64,000 nt of DNA from Saccharopolyspora sp. NFXS83 (GCF_026241095.1 NZ_JAPFGB010000010.1:62001-126000); one strand, 5' to 3'. Shown: positions 49,190-58,638, numbered from the stretch's first letter. A program made the numbers and translations. Notes: generated from the sequence alone by a model not told the origin.

Positions 49190-50140
49190 TCAGTGCCCGC
49201 GGTTGATCGCCTTCTCGACGAGACCGGCGAACACCTCGCCGAGCGAACGGTTCGCGGCCTCCACGGCCATTGGGAACAACGAGGTCTCAGTCAGGCCGGG
49301 CGACACGTTCACCTCCAGGAAGTGCGGCACCCCGTGCTGATCGATGATCGCGTCGGTTCGGGACACATCGCGCAGCCCGAGCAACTTGTGCGCCGCGACC
49401 GCCAACTCCCCCGCCCGACCCGCGACTTCGGGCGCCAGGTCGGCCGGTGCTTCGTAACTGGTGAGCCCGGCGGTGTAGCGAGCCGTGTAGTCGTACACGC
49501 CGTCGGCCGCTTCGATGCGCACTGCGGGAAGCGCCTCCGGGCCGTCCGCGGTGTCCACTACGCTCACGGCCACCTCGACGCCCTCGACGAACTGCTCGAC
49601 GAGCACGGTGTCGCCGTAGGCCAGCGCGCCCACCATCGCCGACGGCAGCTCCGAGGCTTCCCGGACCACTCGCGCGCCCAGTGCCGAGCCGCCCTGATCC
49701 GGCTTGAGCATCAGCGGCAGGCCCAGCTTGCCGACCAATGCGTCCAGCACCGCCTGGGCGCCGAGCTCGCGGAACGTGGCGTGCGGCAGCACGACCCAGT
49801 CCGGGGTGCTCAGGCCGGCGCGGGCGAGCTCGGCCTTCGCGGTCGGCTTGTCCCAAGCGCGACGGCAAGCGTGTTGGTCGGTGCCGACGTACGGAACGCC
49901 GAGCATGTCCAGCACGGACTGCACGGCGCCGTTCTCACCCTCGCCGCCGTGCAGCGCGATGATCACGGCGTCCGGCCGCTCTTCCTGGATTCGCGTGACC
50001 AGCCGGGAGTCGGCGTCCCACTCCCCCACGGTCATGCCGACGGAGCGCAGCGCGGTGGACAGCCGGCGTCCGGAGCGCAGCGACACCTCGCGCTCGTGCG
50101 ACAACCCACCGGACAGCACGGCGACCCAACGATCGGACAT
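49190..50140 (-). CDS. D-alanine-D-alanine ligase-like ATP-grasp enzyme
   Basis: A 316-residue ATP-grasp ligase. SGGLSHEREVSLRSG and IIALHGGEGENGAVQSVL match the Ddl N-terminal pattern, MLKPDQGGSALGARVV and HFLEVNVSPGLTETS the ATP/metal region (Glu and Asn ligands). The usual GEDGT and SAxxMDK segments are altered (GENGA, CRRAWDK), so the substrate could be a different dipeptide or D-lactate. It lies outside the mur cluster, which carries the main Ddl in most bacteria. Followed on its strand by the gene-free parS gap. Confidence 0.8.
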   Translation of the reverse strand: MSDRWVAVLSGGLSHEREVSLRSGRRLSTALRSVGMTVGEWDADSRLVTRIQEERPDAVIIALHGGEGENGAVQSVLDMLGVPYVGTDQHACRRAWDKPTAKAELARAGLSTPDWVVLPHATFRELGAQAVLDALVGKLGLPLMLKPDQGGSALGARVVREASELPSAMVGALAYGDTVLVEQFVEGVEVAVSVVDTADGPEALPAVRIEAADGVYDYTARYTAGLTSYEAPADLAPEVAGRAGELAVAAHKLLGLRDVSRTDAIIDQHGVPHFLEVNVSPGLTETSLFPMAVEAANRSLGEVFAGLVEKAINRGH

Positions 50141-50165
50141 TGGTCGAACACCCCTGAAAGTAAGA

Positions 50166-50194
50166 GTCCACTGCGCACCAGGTGCGCAGTGGAC
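50166..50194 (-). terminator. Terminator of the aminotransferase or ligase junction
   Basis: GTCCACTGCGCACC pairs perfectly with GGTGCGCAGTGGAC around a single base, in the 81-base gap after the aminotransferase stop and before the ligase start (both leftward). Confidence 0.75.
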
Positions 50195-50221
50195 CGATCG
50201 AATCGTGCGGCAGGAACGAGG

Positions 50222-51586
50222 TTACGCCGTGTCCGGAGAGGGAGCTTCGGGGCCGGAGACCGAGCGCTGCGGCACGCTGCCGAAGGTCCGCACCAGTTCC
50301 ATCTCGTCGGTGAGCGTGTTGGCGAGCCTGCGGACGCCCTCGCGGAGGCGCTCCGGCGTCGGATAGCAGTAGGACAGCCGCATCTGCCGCGAGCCCAGCG
50401 CATCCGCGTAGAAGCCGGTTCCGGAGGCGTAGGCGACCCGCTGGGTCACGGCCCGCGGCAGCATCGCCTTGGTGTCCACGCCTTCCGGAGCGGTGAACCA
50501 CACGTAGAACCCGCCGTCGGGCTTGGTCCAGCTGCAGCCTTCCGGCATGTGCTGCTCCAGCGCGCTGAGCATCGCGTCGCGGCGTTCCCGGTACTGCTCG
50601 CGGAAGGTCTTGATCTGGCCCTTCCAGTCGTGCGTGCTCAGGTAGCGGGACACGATCATCTGGTTCAGCGTGGGCGGGCACAGCGTCGCCGATTCCGCGG
50701 CGAGCACCAGCTTCTCGCGCACCGCGTGCGGGGCGAGGACCCAGCCGACGCGCAGGCCGGAGGCAAAGGTCTTGGAGAACGAACCGAGGTAGACCACGTT
50801 GTCCGGGTCCAGGCTGCGCAGTGCCGGGTAGGTCTGGCCGTCGAAGCCGAGCAGCCCGTACGGGTTGTCCTCCAGCACGAGGATGTCGTGGCGGCGGCAG
50901 ATCTCCAGGATCTCGGCGCGGCGCTGCACGGCGAGCGTGACGCCGCCGGGGTTGTGGAAGTTCGGGATGGTGTAGAGGAACTTGATCCGCTCGCCGCGGC
51001 TGGTGACCTCGGAGATCGCGTGCCGCAGCGCTTCCGGCTGCAGCCCGTCGTCGTCCATCGCGACGTGCACGACCTTCGCCTGGTAGGCGTTGAAGGAGCC
51101 GAGCGCGCCGACGTAGGAGGGGCCTTCGGCGAGGACGACGTCGCCCGGGTCGCAGAACAGCCGCGTGACCATGTCCAGCGCCATCTGGGAGCCGACGGTG
51201 ACCATCACGTCGTCGGGATGCCCGGTGATGCCTTCCATGGCCATGATCTCGCAGATCTGCTCGCGCAGCTCCGGAACGCCATGCGCGGAGCCGTACTGCA
51301 GCGCGGCCTGGCCGTCGATGGAGATCAGCCGGGAGACCTCGGTGGCCAGCGAGTCCAGCGGCAGCGCGGCGAGGTTCGGCATGCCGCCGGCGAGCGACAC
51401 GACCTCGGGGCGGCTCGCCACGGCGAACAGTGCCCGGATCTCCGATGCGGTCATGCCTGCGGTGCGCTGGGCGTACCGGTCGCGGTGCGCGTCGAGGTTG
51501 CGCGCCGCTCCCGCCTGCTGCACCGCTGCCTCCTGCTGGGGGCCGGGCTGCTGCGGATCGGTCGGGTTGCTGCCGTTCTCGGACAT
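50222..51586 (-). CDS. PLP-dependent class I/II aminotransferase (2-aminoadipate/MocR-like family)
   Basis: A 454-residue fold-I enzyme. YLGSFSKTFASGLRVGWVLA carries the PLP lysine, NFHNPGGVTLAVQRR and LEDNPYGLLGFDG the cofactor pocket, and MRLSYCYPTPERLREGVRRL is the C-terminal signature. No helix-turn-helix domain is fused, so it is an enzyme, not a MocR regulator. The substrate is probably an alpha-amino acid such as 2-aminoadipate, valine or kynurenine; unresolved. The N-terminal 30 residues are Gln/Pro-rich. Confidence 0.85.
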   Translation of the reverse strand: MSENGSNPTDPQQPGPQQEAAVQQAGAARNLDAHRDRYAQRTAGMTASEIRALFAVASRPEVVSLAGGMPNLAALPLDSLATEVSRLISIDGQAALQYGSAHGVPELREQICEIMAMEGITGHPDDVMVTVGSQMALDMVTRLFCDPGDVVLAEGPSYVGALGSFNAYQAKVVHVAMDDDGLQPEALRHAISEVTSRGERIKFLYTIPNFHNPGGVTLAVQRRAEILEICRRHDILVLEDNPYGLLGFDGQTYPALRSLDPDNVVYLGSFSKTFASGLRVGWVLAPHAVREKLVLAAESATLCPPTLNQMIVSRYLSTHDWKGQIKTFREQYRERRDAMLSALEQHMPEGCSWTKPDGGFYVWFTAPEGVDTKAMLPRAVTQRVAYASGTGFYADALGSRQMRLSYCYPTPERLREGVRRLANTLTDEMELVRTFGSVPQRSVSGPEAPSPDTA

Positions 51587-51684
51587 TCCGCGCTCCGTGG
51601 ATCGGGTGTGCGCTGTAGTGATCGTCTCCTGTTACCGCTAGGTGACGTTCGCGCGAGTCTATCTGTGCTATCGCGTCCGCCGGT

Positions 51685-51714
51685 GGTTTGTGTAACGGGC
51701 GCCTCGCACAAACC
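51685..51714. promoter_or_regulatory. Inverted repeat in the aminotransferase-GNAT divergent region
   Basis: GGTTTGTG (51685-51692) and CACAAACC (51707-51714) form a perfect 8-base dyad with a 14-base spacer, between divergent genes and about 100 bases from the aminotransferase start. A regulator dimer site is possible. Confidence 0.4.
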
Positions 51715-51855
51715 GGCTTGACGGTAACCCATCTCACCATTTCGAGTGGCACTGGGAAGGGTGAGGAGCTTCCGGCGGCAGGACGCGGCGGCTTATCCTG
51801 GCCACGAGTCCCACCTGCCATGCGTGGGTTCTTGGCGGATTCGCAGGAGGTCAGG

Positions 51856-52476
51856 GTGTCGCGACGCGTCGTAGGCGTCACGCTGGACAACCTCGACCAC
51901 TTGCCACCGAAGTGTCGTCGCTGCGTGTTCTGGGAACTCGCGCCGCACATCCGGGAGCAGGCCGAGGAGTTCGGCGAAACCGGCCTCGAAAAAGAGGCCT
52001 GGGTGTCCAACGTGCTGCTGGACTGGGGATCCTGCGGCCGGGTGCTGTACGTGGACGACGTTCCGGCCGGCTATGCGCTGTACGCCCCGCCCGCCGCGGT
52101 GCCGCGCGCCGCCGCGTTCCCGTCCGGCCCGGTCAGCGCGGACGCGGTGCTGCTCACCGCGTTGCGGGTGATCCCGGAGTTCGAGCACGGCGGGCTGGGT
52201 CGGGTGCTGCTGCAGAACGTGGCGAAGGACCTGACCAAGCGCGGAGTCCGCGCGATCGAGGCGTTCGGCGATCTGCACGAGGACGACGAGGGCTGCCTGG
52301 TCCCGGCGGGATTCCTGCAGCAGGTCGGGTTCAAGACGGTCCGCCAGCACCCGAAGTGGCCGCGGTTGCGGTTGGAGCTGCGCACGGCGATCTCCTGGAA
52401 GGAAGACGTCGAGGCGGCGCTGGAGCGGCTGCTGAGCACGGTGTCGGTGAAGACCGCCGAGCCCGCGCTCGGCTGA
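51856..52476 (+). CDS. GNAT-like acetyltransferase family protein
   Basis: A 206-residue protein. AVLLTALRVIPEFEHGGLGR is the acetyl-CoA segment with the Q/RxxGxG/A motif in a diverged form (EHGGLGR), and VRAIEAFGDLHEDDEGCLVP then FLQQVGFKTVRQH complete the fold. It starts CRRCVFWEL, a feature of the actinobacterial relatives next to parB (Rv3916c position). GTG 51856 follows AGGAGG. Substrate unknown. Confidence 0.78.
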   Translation: MSRRVVGVTLDNLDHLPPKCRRCVFWELAPHIREQAEEFGETGLEKEAWVSNVLLDWGSCGRVLYVDDVPAGYALYAPPAAVPRAAAFPSGPVSADAVLLTALRVIPEFEHGGLGRVLLQNVAKDLTKRGVRAIEAFGDLHEDDEGCLVPAGFLQQVGFKTVRQHPKWPRLRLELRTAISWKEDVEAALERLLSTVSVKTAEPALG

Positions 52477-52498
52477 GACCACCGGAGCCCCTGCCGTC

Positions 52499-52520
52499 GC
52501 CCGCGCCGTGCGGCGCGGGC
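52499..52520. terminator. Bidirectional stem-loop between GNAT and cwlM genes
   Basis: GCCCGCGCCG/CGGCGCGGGC with a 2-base tip lies between the convergent stops at 52476 and 52534. Confidence 0.7.
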
Positions 52521-52533
52521 GGGCGGGACGTGC

Positions 52534-53691
52534 TCAGGCGCCTTCGGCTCGGGTGAGCTCGTGGCGCAGCAGGTCGTCGAAGGTGAAGGTGCCCGTCGGC
52601 TGGTCGTCCTTGCCGAGCAGGTAGAGCCGTTTCACGGCGACGAGCAGGCCTTCGGCGATGATGTCCCGGAACGCGGGGTCGAGCAGCCGACGACGATCGT
52701 CGGGGTTGGTGAGGTAACCGATCTCGGTGCGCACCGCGGGCATCCGGGTGAGGCGCAGGACCTCCCACGTCTTCGGGTGGATGCGGCAGTCCAGCATCCC
52801 CGTGCGGGCGACGATCTCGCGCTGCAGGAAGCCGGCCAGCGCCTCCCCCACGGTGGAGGTGGTGCCGTTGCCGGTGCCGAAGTGGAAGCTCGCGACGCCC
52901 TGCGCGGCGGGCGCCGAGTTGGCGTCCATGTGCAAGGACAGGAACAGGTCGGCGCCCGCTTCGTTGGCGAACCCGGCGCGGTCGGCCTCCGGCGGGCAGG
53001 AGTGCGGTCCGCGCGTGATCAGCGCTTCCATGCCGGTGGCGACCATGCGGCCTTCGAGCCTGCGGACCAGGTCCCAGGCGAGGTCGGCTTCGTTGACGCC
53101 GCCCACGGTCACGCCGCGGTCGGTGCCGCCGTGGCCGGGGTCCAGCACGATGCGCTTGCCGCGCAGCAGCGGACCGGATCGACGGACCTTCTCCTGCTCC
53201 CGCAGGTAGACGGGGCGACCGCCGCGGACCTTCGGGGCGAGCTGTTTGAGCGCGCGCAGCGTGTTCGGGCCGCAGATGCCGTCGTTGCCGAGCCCGTAGT
53301 CGCGCTGGAAGCTGCGCAGCGCCTGCTCGGTCTGCCAGCCGAAGATGCCGTCGGGCCTGCCCGCGTCGAAGCCGAGTTCCAGCAACCGCTCCTGCAGCGC
53401 GAACACGTCATCGCCGCTGATGGGCTTGGACACCAGGTAGGCGAGGGACCGGTCGCCCAAGCGCCAGCGCGCGTCGATGAGAGCGCGGTAGGTGGCGGGG
53501 CCGACGACGCCGTCGGTGATCAGGCCACGTCGCTGCTGGAAGACGCGCACCGCTTGTTCCACCGCCGCGTCGAAGTTCGCGGGGCCGGTGGCGGTTCCGT
53601 TTGGGGGGGCCGGTAGGAGACCCAGCGCAGCAAGGGTGTTCCTGATCTCGGCAACGGCCGGACCGACGTCACCGCGGTGGAGCAGCTGCAT
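52534..53691 (-). CDS. cwlM: CwlM: peptidoglycan-regulating amidase-like protein
   Basis: A 385-residue protein with two N-terminal peptidoglycan-binding repeats (RVFQQRRGLITDGVVGPATY; LRSFQRDYGLGNDGICGPNT) and an N-acetylmuramoyl-L-alanine amidase-3 domain (IVLDPGHGGTDRGVTVGG; DLFLSLHMDANSAP). In mycobacteria CwlM is cytoplasmic, phosphorylated by PknB, and activates MurA; the C-terminal TGTFTF segment where it is modified is present here (DDQPTGTFTFDDLLRHELT). No signal peptide, consistent with that role. Start at ATG 53691 (GAGGAG three bases upstream); GTG 53763 would add 24 residues. Confidence 0.9.
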   Translation of the reverse strand: MQLLHRGDVGPAVAEIRNTLAALGLLPAPPNGTATGPANFDAAVEQAVRVFQQRRGLITDGVVGPATYRALIDARWRLGDRSLAYLVSKPISGDDVFALQERLLELGFDAGRPDGIFGWQTEQALRSFQRDYGLGNDGICGPNTLRALKQLAPKVRGGRPVYLREQEKVRRSGPLLRGKRIVLDPGHGGTDRGVTVGGVNEADLAWDLVRRLEGRMVATGMEALITRGPHSCPPEADRAGFANEAGADLFLSLHMDANSAPAAQGVASFHFGTGNGTTSTVGEALAGFLQREIVARTGMLDCRIHPKTWEVLRLTRMPAVRTEIGYLTNPDDRRRLLDPAFRDIIAEGLLVAVKRLYLLGKDDQPTGTFTFDDLLRHELTRAEGA

Positions 53692-53892
53692 GCACTCCTC
53701 GCTCGATTCAGGCGCCGGTGATGGATCCGGCGCGTAGGACGGTCGTACTCCCCCGATGTCCACTTCTGGGTGGATGGGTTCGGACGGGAACCCACCGGCT
53801 CATTGTGCCTTGCCTGCAATGCAGCGGCGCTGCGGGCCGCTCGCAGGGCGCCGCGCAGGGGGTGACCTCCCACGCTTCGCCGAGAACGAGGA

Positions 53893-53934
53893 AACCCCGC
53901 ACATCTCCGCGCGGTGGCGGAGATCTGCGGGGTT
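53893..53934 (-). terminator. Terminator of the trxB-trxA operon
   Basis: An 18-base near-perfect stem (53893-53910 with 53917-53934, one mismatch) with a 6-base loop lies 30 bases after the trxA stop. Confidence 0.8.
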
Positions 53935-53964
53935 CCGGCTCGGTGCGTTGCGGTCAGCGCCGCA

Positions 53965-54291
53965 TCACAGGTAGTCCTCCAGGTCGGACAGCAGCGCGGC
54001 CTTCGGCTTTGCGCCGACGATCTGCTTGACCGGCTCGCCGTTGGAGAACAGCAGCAGCGTCGGCACGCTCATCACCTGGTAGTCGCGGGCGATCGACGGG
54101 TTCTGGTCGATGTCCAGCTTGGCGACGGTGATCTTGTCCTCGTGCTCGGAGGCGATCTCCTCCAGCACCGGGGCGACCATCTTGCACGGGCCGCACCAGG
54201 TTGCCCAGAAGTCGACGAGCACGGGCTTGTCGCTGCTCAGCACGTCGGCCTTGAACGAATCGGCGTTGACGGTCACGGTGTTGCCGGCCAT
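53965..54291 (-). CDS. trxA: Thioredoxin
   Basis: A 108-residue thioredoxin with VLVDFWATWCGPCKMVAPVL (redox cysteines 33 and 36) and the cis-Pro loop SVPTLLLF. It reduces protein disulfides using electrons from TrxB, encoded 46 bases upstream on the same strand. ATG 54291 follows GAGGGAG; the longer frame to 54372 is not supported. Confidence 0.97.
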   Translation of the reverse strand: MAGNTVTVNADSFKADVLSSDKPVLVDFWATWCGPCKMVAPVLEEIASEHEDKITVAKLDIDQNPSIARDYQVMSVPTLLLFSNGEPVKQIVGAKPKAALLSDLEDYL

Positions 54292-54337
54292 GTCATCTCC
54301 CTCGAGAAGTGTGGATCCAGGTTGGTTCGGCGTCGCT

Positions 54338-55339
54338 TCAGCGCGCCGCGGCGGTCTCGGGCGCGTAGCCACCGCCGACGTGTTCGGCCGCGACGTGCGC
54401 GGACTCGCTCACCTCGTGCTCGGCGAGCCACCGCTCGGCGTCCATCGCGGCCGAGCAGCCGGACCCGGCGGCGGTGATGGCCTGCCGGTAGGTGTGGTCG
54501 ACGAGGTCGCCCGCGGCGAACACGCCGGGGATGCCGGTGTGCGTCGTGGGCTGCTGGACGGCGACGTAGCCCTCGTCGTCGACCTCGACCTGGTCGCGCA
54601 CGAGTTCGCTGCGCGGGTCGTGGCCGATGGCGACGAACATGCCGGTGACGTCGAGCTTCGAGTCCTCACCGGTCACGGTGTCGCGCAGCTTCAGGCCGGT
54701 GACGGCGGTATCGCCGAGCACCTCGGTGACCGCGGCGTTGGTGCGCCAGCGGATCTTCTCGTTGGCCTTGGCCCGCTCCAACATGATCTTGGAGGCGCGG
54801 AACTCGTCGCGACGGTGGATGATCGTCACCGAGTCCGCGAACTTGGTGAGGAACGTGGCCTCCTCCATCGCGGAGTCGCCACCGCCGATCACGGCGATGT
54901 GCTGCTCGCGGAAGAAGAACCCGTCGCAGGTCGCGCAGGCCGAAACACCGTGGCCGAGCAGCTTCTCCTCGCCGGGGATGCCCAGGTAGCGGGCCGCCGC
55001 GCCCATCGCCAGGACGATCGCCTTGGCGCGGTACTCGACGCCGTTGGCGGTGACCTTCTTCACGTCGCCTTCGAGGTCGATGTGCTCGACGTCCTCGGCG
55101 CGCAGCTCACCCCCGAACCGCTTCGCCTGCTCCCGCATCTGCTCCATGAGATCGGGACCCATGATGCCGTCCCGGAAACCGGGGTAGTTCTCCACATCGG
55201 TGGTCGTCATCAACGCACCACCGAACTGCGTTCCCTCGAAGACCAAAGGCTGGAGTTCGGCCCGTGCGGCGTACACCGCAGCGGTGTATCCGGCGGGGCC
55301 GGAGCCCACGATGATGAGGTTGCGGACGTCGTCGGTCAC
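54338..55339 (-). CDS. trxB: Thioredoxin reductase
   Basis: A 333-residue NADPH flavoenzyme. [20 protein letters not shown] is the FAD motif, [11 protein letters not shown] holds the redox [18 protein letters not shown] binds NADPH, and [20 protein letters not shown] the FAD end. GTG 55339. Pairs with trxA; located beside sigM as in other actinomycetes, where the regulon includes thioredoxin genes. Confidence 0.97.
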   Translation of the reverse strand: MTDDVRNLIIVGSGPAGYTAAVYAARAELQPLVFEGTQFGGALMTTTDVENYPGFRDGIMGPDLMEQMREQAKRFGGELRAEDVEHIDLEGDVKKVTANGVEYRAKAIVLAMGAAARYLGIPGEEKLLGHGVSACATCDGFFFREQHIAVIGGGDSAMEEATFLTKFADSVTIIHRRDEFRASKIMLERAKANEKIRWRTNAAVTEVLGDTAVTGLKLRDTVTGEDSKLDVTGMFVAIGHDPRSELVRDQVEVDDEGYVAVQQPTTHTGIPGVFAAGDLVDHTYRQAITAAGSGCSAAMDAERWLAEHEVSESAHVAAEHVGGGYAPETAAAR

Positions 55340-55457
55340 CGCGCCCCTTCCGTTGTCGCGTGCCGCCCGCCGCGCTGAACGCGCGAGCGTACTCGGGTCA
55401 ACGCGATCCTAGGCGCGTGTGTTCCCGGCTCCGCCGCGCGTGACGAGCCTGACCCGC

Positions 55458-56261
55458 TCAGCCTCCCAGGGTGCTGTCGGAGATCGTCGCGGGGCGGTCC
55501 GGGCCGCAGTCCTGGCCGACGACGAGGATGCGGAACCGGCCGATCCCGCCGCCTTGCAGCACCAGCGCCCTGGCCGGCTCGCCGTCGATCGTGACTTCGC
55601 GGGCACCGAGCGGGTTTCCGCTGTTCACGCCGTTGGCTTGCAGGCATCCGAGCAGCTGTGCGGGGTCGGCGAGCGCGCCGTACTGCTCGGATCCGAGCGC
55701 TTCGCCGAGCCGATCCGCCGGGAACGCGTCTCCGCGCAGCGCCAGTGGCGGCGGGCCGTCCTGGGACGGCGCGGCGGAGTTGTCGGTCTCCCCCTGCTGG
55801 GGTCCGCCGGTGCCGAGCACCACGATCCCCGTCACCGCGGCGGCCGCGGTGATCAGGCCCGCCGTCCAGCCCGCCCGCTTGCGCCTGCGGTGGCGAGCGG
55901 CGGCGAGGTCGAGCACCGGGGCGGGCTCGGCTTCGGCGTCCTGGCCGGTGGCCCCGGCGTCCGCGGAGTCCGAGGTCGCGGCCTCGGGAACCATGGACCA
56001 GGAGCGCAGTTCCGCCGCGAGCGCGTCGTCCAGCTTGGCCGCGACGTCGTCGGGCACGGCCGGTGCCGGCAGGTTCGCCAGCTCGGCGCTGGTGGCTTCC
56101 AGCGCGGCGAGCAGCTCGCTCGCCTCCGGGTCGGCCTGGATGCGCGGCAGCAGCTCGTCGACCGTCTCCTGATCGAGCACTCCCGCGTGCAGATCGGCCA
56201 CCAGATCCAGCGACCACGGTGGGCCTTGCGGCGTTTCGGGGCGCCGTTGTTCGCCGCTCAT
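55458..56261 (-). CDS. rsmA: Anti-sigma factor, SigM-associated
   Basis: A 267-residue membrane protein. The cytosolic N-terminal part (about 1-130: LDLVADLHAGVLDQETVDEL ... PDDVAAKLDDALAAELRSW) would bind sigma; one membrane helix follows (AGWTAGLITAAAAVTGIVVL) and then an extracytoplasmic domain with two Cys (LLGCLQANG; GQDCGPDR). It overlaps sigM by 4 nt. No ZAS motif, so sensing differs from RsrA-type anti-sigmas. Assignment to the SigM pair is from gene order and architecture. Confidence 0.85.
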   Translation of the reverse strand: MSGEQRRPETPQGPPWSLDLVADLHAGVLDQETVDELLPRIQADPEASELLAALEATSAELANLPAPAVPDDVAAKLDDALAAELRSWSMVPEAATSDSADAGATGQDAEAEPAPVLDLAAARHRRRKRAGWTAGLITAAAAVTGIVVLGTGGPQQGETDNSAAPSQDGPPPLALRGDAFPADRLGEALGSEQYGALADPAQLLGCLQANGVNSGNPLGAREVTIDGEPARALVLQGGGIGRFRILVVGQDCGPDRPATISDSTLGG

Positions 56262-56866
56262 CGTCCCTCCCGTCGACGCTTGGCGTTGGCGTCATCTGGG
56301 ACGTTCGCATCCGCACTCGGGTTCCGCAGGTGTCCCAGAAGTTTCGCCAGCTTCACCCGGCCGCGGGCGCAGCGGCTCTTCACGGTGCCTTCGGCGACGC
56401 CGAGGACGGCGGCGGTGTCGGACACCGAATAGCCCTCCACGTCGACCAGCACGATGGGCGCGCGCTGCTCCTCCGGGAGGGCGGCCAGCGCGTCCTGCAC
56501 GGCCATCCGGGTGTCCTGCTCCTCGATCGCGTCGCGCGGAACGGCCGGCTCGGCCGGCCCGGTATCGGGCAAGGGCACCGTCGGTCTCGCCTGGCGTCGG
56601 CGGATGCGATCCAGGCAGGCGTTCACCACGATGCGGTGCAACCAGGTGGTGACCTGGGATTCCGCTCGGAACGATGCTGCGTTTCGGAACGCGGAGATCA
56701 TCGCGTCCTGCAGCGCGTCGGAGGCGTCCTCGTGATCGCGCATGGTGCGCAGCGCGACCGCCCACAACCGATCGCGGTGCCGGCGGAACAACTCGGCGAA
56801 CGCGTGTGGGTCACCGCTGGTGTGCGCCGCTATGAGGTCGGCGTCCGATCTGACGGGGGCAGACAC
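56258..56866 (-). CDS. sigM: ECF sigma factor SigM
   Basis: A 202-residue ECF sigma. Region 2: DALQDAMISAFRNAASFRAE with the -10-reading helix; region 4: EEQRAPIVLVDVEGYSVSDT then AAVLGVAEGTVKSRCARGRV. Linkage to its anti-sigma, trxB and trxA matches the SigM locus. GTG 56866. In mycobacteria SigM acts under oxidative or late-growth conditions; its role here is inferred. Confidence 0.93.
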   Translation of the reverse strand: MSAPVRSDADLIAAHTSGDPHAFAELFRRHRDRLWAVALRTMRDHEDASDALQDAMISAFRNAASFRAESQVTTWLHRIVVNACLDRIRRRQARPTVPLPDTGPAEPAVPRDAIEEQDTRMAVQDALAALPEEQRAPIVLVDVEGYSVSDTAAVLGVAEGTVKSRCARGRVKLAKLLGHLRNPSADANVPDDANAKRRREGR

Positions 56867-56970
56867 GTCTGAGCACTCTACTGATCGTGAGGTCGCCCAC
56901 GATCACCGCGCCGCGGCCCGCGCGGGACCAGGACCGGGTTCGGTCTCGCGCGGGCCGGGAGGCGTGCTGC

Positions 56971-58542
56971 TCAGGCAGCCGTGCCGGAGATGCTGATCTC
57001 GTTGATCCGGGTCTGGAACTTGCCGCCGGACGGCGAGATCTGCGTCAGCCACACGATCACGTTCTGGGTGGGCTGCGCTGCGTTGATCGGGATCGTCGTC
57101 TTGCCCGCGGCCAGCGTCTGCTGCCCGAGCAGCGGGCTGGAGTCGAAGTTCGGGCTGGTGCCGTCGGCCGCCCGGATCTCCACCACGGTGCCCGCGCTGG
57201 GCGAGTCGATGACCACTTCGCGGACCGTCGTCGGCGCCGAGAGGCTGAGCACCGTGCCGGTGCCCGACTTGAACCCGTTGCCGAACTGGTCGTTGTAGGA
57301 GTCGGTCGCCCAGGACGTCGACGGGTCGCCGTCGAACAGGTTGCCGAGCTTGCCGGGGCTGTCCGGGGTCTGCTCCTTGACGAACGGGGTCCCGCCGGTG
57401 ACCTGGACCGGGATGGCCTGGTCCGGTGTCGGTGCCGGCTGCTGCGCGTTGTCGTCGCCCAAGGTCACGGACGGGCCATCGGCCTCCGGGTTGCCCGCGA
57501 ACATGCCGATGAGGTTGGCGACGATCCAGCCGACGACGAGCAGCGTGGCCACCGCCAGCGCGCCGACGCTGATCGCCAGCTTCTTGCGCTTGACCTTGTC
57601 CGGTTTGGGGTCCTGGGTGCTCCAAACCTCGTTGGTCTGGGGCGCGCCGCCCGCGGGGCCGGACTGCACGGCCGAGGACGAGGCCTCGAACGTGGCGTGC
57701 TGCTCCAGCACCCGCAGCACTGCGGCACCGGTGCGGACGCCGCCGGTGGTGCCGTGCGTGTCGGGGCTGCCGAGGGCGCGCAGGGCGACCGTGGACAGCT
57801 CCAGAGGCACCGTCGGGCGCAGCGTGCGCGGCGCGACGATGGTGCCGTCCGGACCGGTCGGCGCGGTCGCCAGTCCTTCGGGGGCGGAGTCCAACGCCCA
57901 GCGCCCGGTCAGCAACAGGTACAGCGCGGCGCCGAGCCCGCGCACGTCGTCACTGGAACTCGCGGTGGACAGCGGCCCCGGGAAGGCCATCCGGATCTCG
58001 CCTTCCGGCGTGACCCGGATCCGCTGCGGGTGGTCCGCACCGAGCACCAGCCCGGCGTGGTGCGCGGCTTCGACCGCGGCGGCCAGCGGTTGCAGCAGAC
58101 GCGCCGCGGTGCCCGGTTGCAGCGGCCCGTCCCCGATCAGCTCGATCAGGTCGGTGCCGTGCGTCCATTCGGCGATGACGACGCCGAGCACGCCCTGCGG
58201 GTCACCTGGTGCGGGTGTCACGACGTCGAGCACCCGCGCGACGCCGACGTGGTTGAAGGTGCTGGCGTGCATCGCGCGTTCCAGCGTGCGCCGCGCGCTC
58301 GTCGCCGCATCCGATTGGGAGCGGTCCCCGGTCAGGATGGTCAGCGCGACATCGCGTCCGAGCACACCGTCCTTGGCCCGCCACAGCTGCGCGTCGCACC
58401 GGGGATCGGTGCCGACCTTCTCCAGCAGGCGGTATCGGCCGTGGTCGAGTACCGCGCCGGGGGTCAGCTGTTCGGCGTCGTCCGCCGTCGAATCGCCCGC
58501 GTCACGTTCCGGCATCGCTTGCCTGGTCGGTTTGCTGCTCAC
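56971..58542 (-). CDS. Membrane pseudokinase with extracellular discoidin-like domain
   Basis: A 523-residue protein. The N-terminal 270 residues align with a Ser/Thr kinase fold (HGRYRLLEKVGTDPRCDAQL; AAVEAAHHAGLVLGADHPQR) but lack HRD, DFG and the lysine context, so it cannot be an active kinase. A membrane helix (ISVGALAVATLLVVGWIVAN) is followed by an extracellular beta domain (NLFDGDPSTSWATDSY; REVVIDSPSAGTVVEIRAAD). In M. tuberculosis this module is fused to MurJ (Rv3910) and its phosphothreonine recruits FhaA; here it is separate from murJ by 96 bases. GTG 58542 has the better ribosome site; ATG 58515 is an alternative. Confidence 0.88.
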   Translation of the reverse strand: MSSKPTRQAMPERDAGDSTADDAEQLTPGAVLDHGRYRLLEKVGTDPRCDAQLWRAKDGVLGRDVALTILTGDRSQSDAATSARRTLERAMHASTFNHVGVARVLDVVTPAPGDPQGVLGVVIAEWTHGTDLIELIGDGPLQPGTAARLLQPLAAAVEAAHHAGLVLGADHPQRIRVTPEGEIRMAFPGPLSTASSSDDVRGLGAALYLLLTGRWALDSAPEGLATAPTGPDGTIVAPRTLRPTVPLELSTVALRALGSPDTHGTTGGVRTGAAVLRVLEQHATFEASSSAVQSGPAGGAPQTNEVWSTQDPKPDKVKRKKLAISVGALAVATLLVVGWIVANLIGMFAGNPEADGPSVTLGDDNAQQPAPTPDQAIPVQVTGGTPFVKEQTPDSPGKLGNLFDGDPSTSWATDSYNDQFGNGFKSGTGTVLSLSAPTTVREVVIDSPSAGTVVEIRAADGTSPNFDSSPLLGQQTLAAGKTTIPINAAQPTQNVIVWLTQISPSGGKFQTRINEISISGTAA

Positions 58543-58638
58543 CTTCCCTCTCCCGCTCCTCCCGCTCCAGCCGGGGGGCACTGAACACCCCCTCCCCACG
58601 GGAGAAGACTTCCGCCCCGAGGGTACGTGACGCCAATG

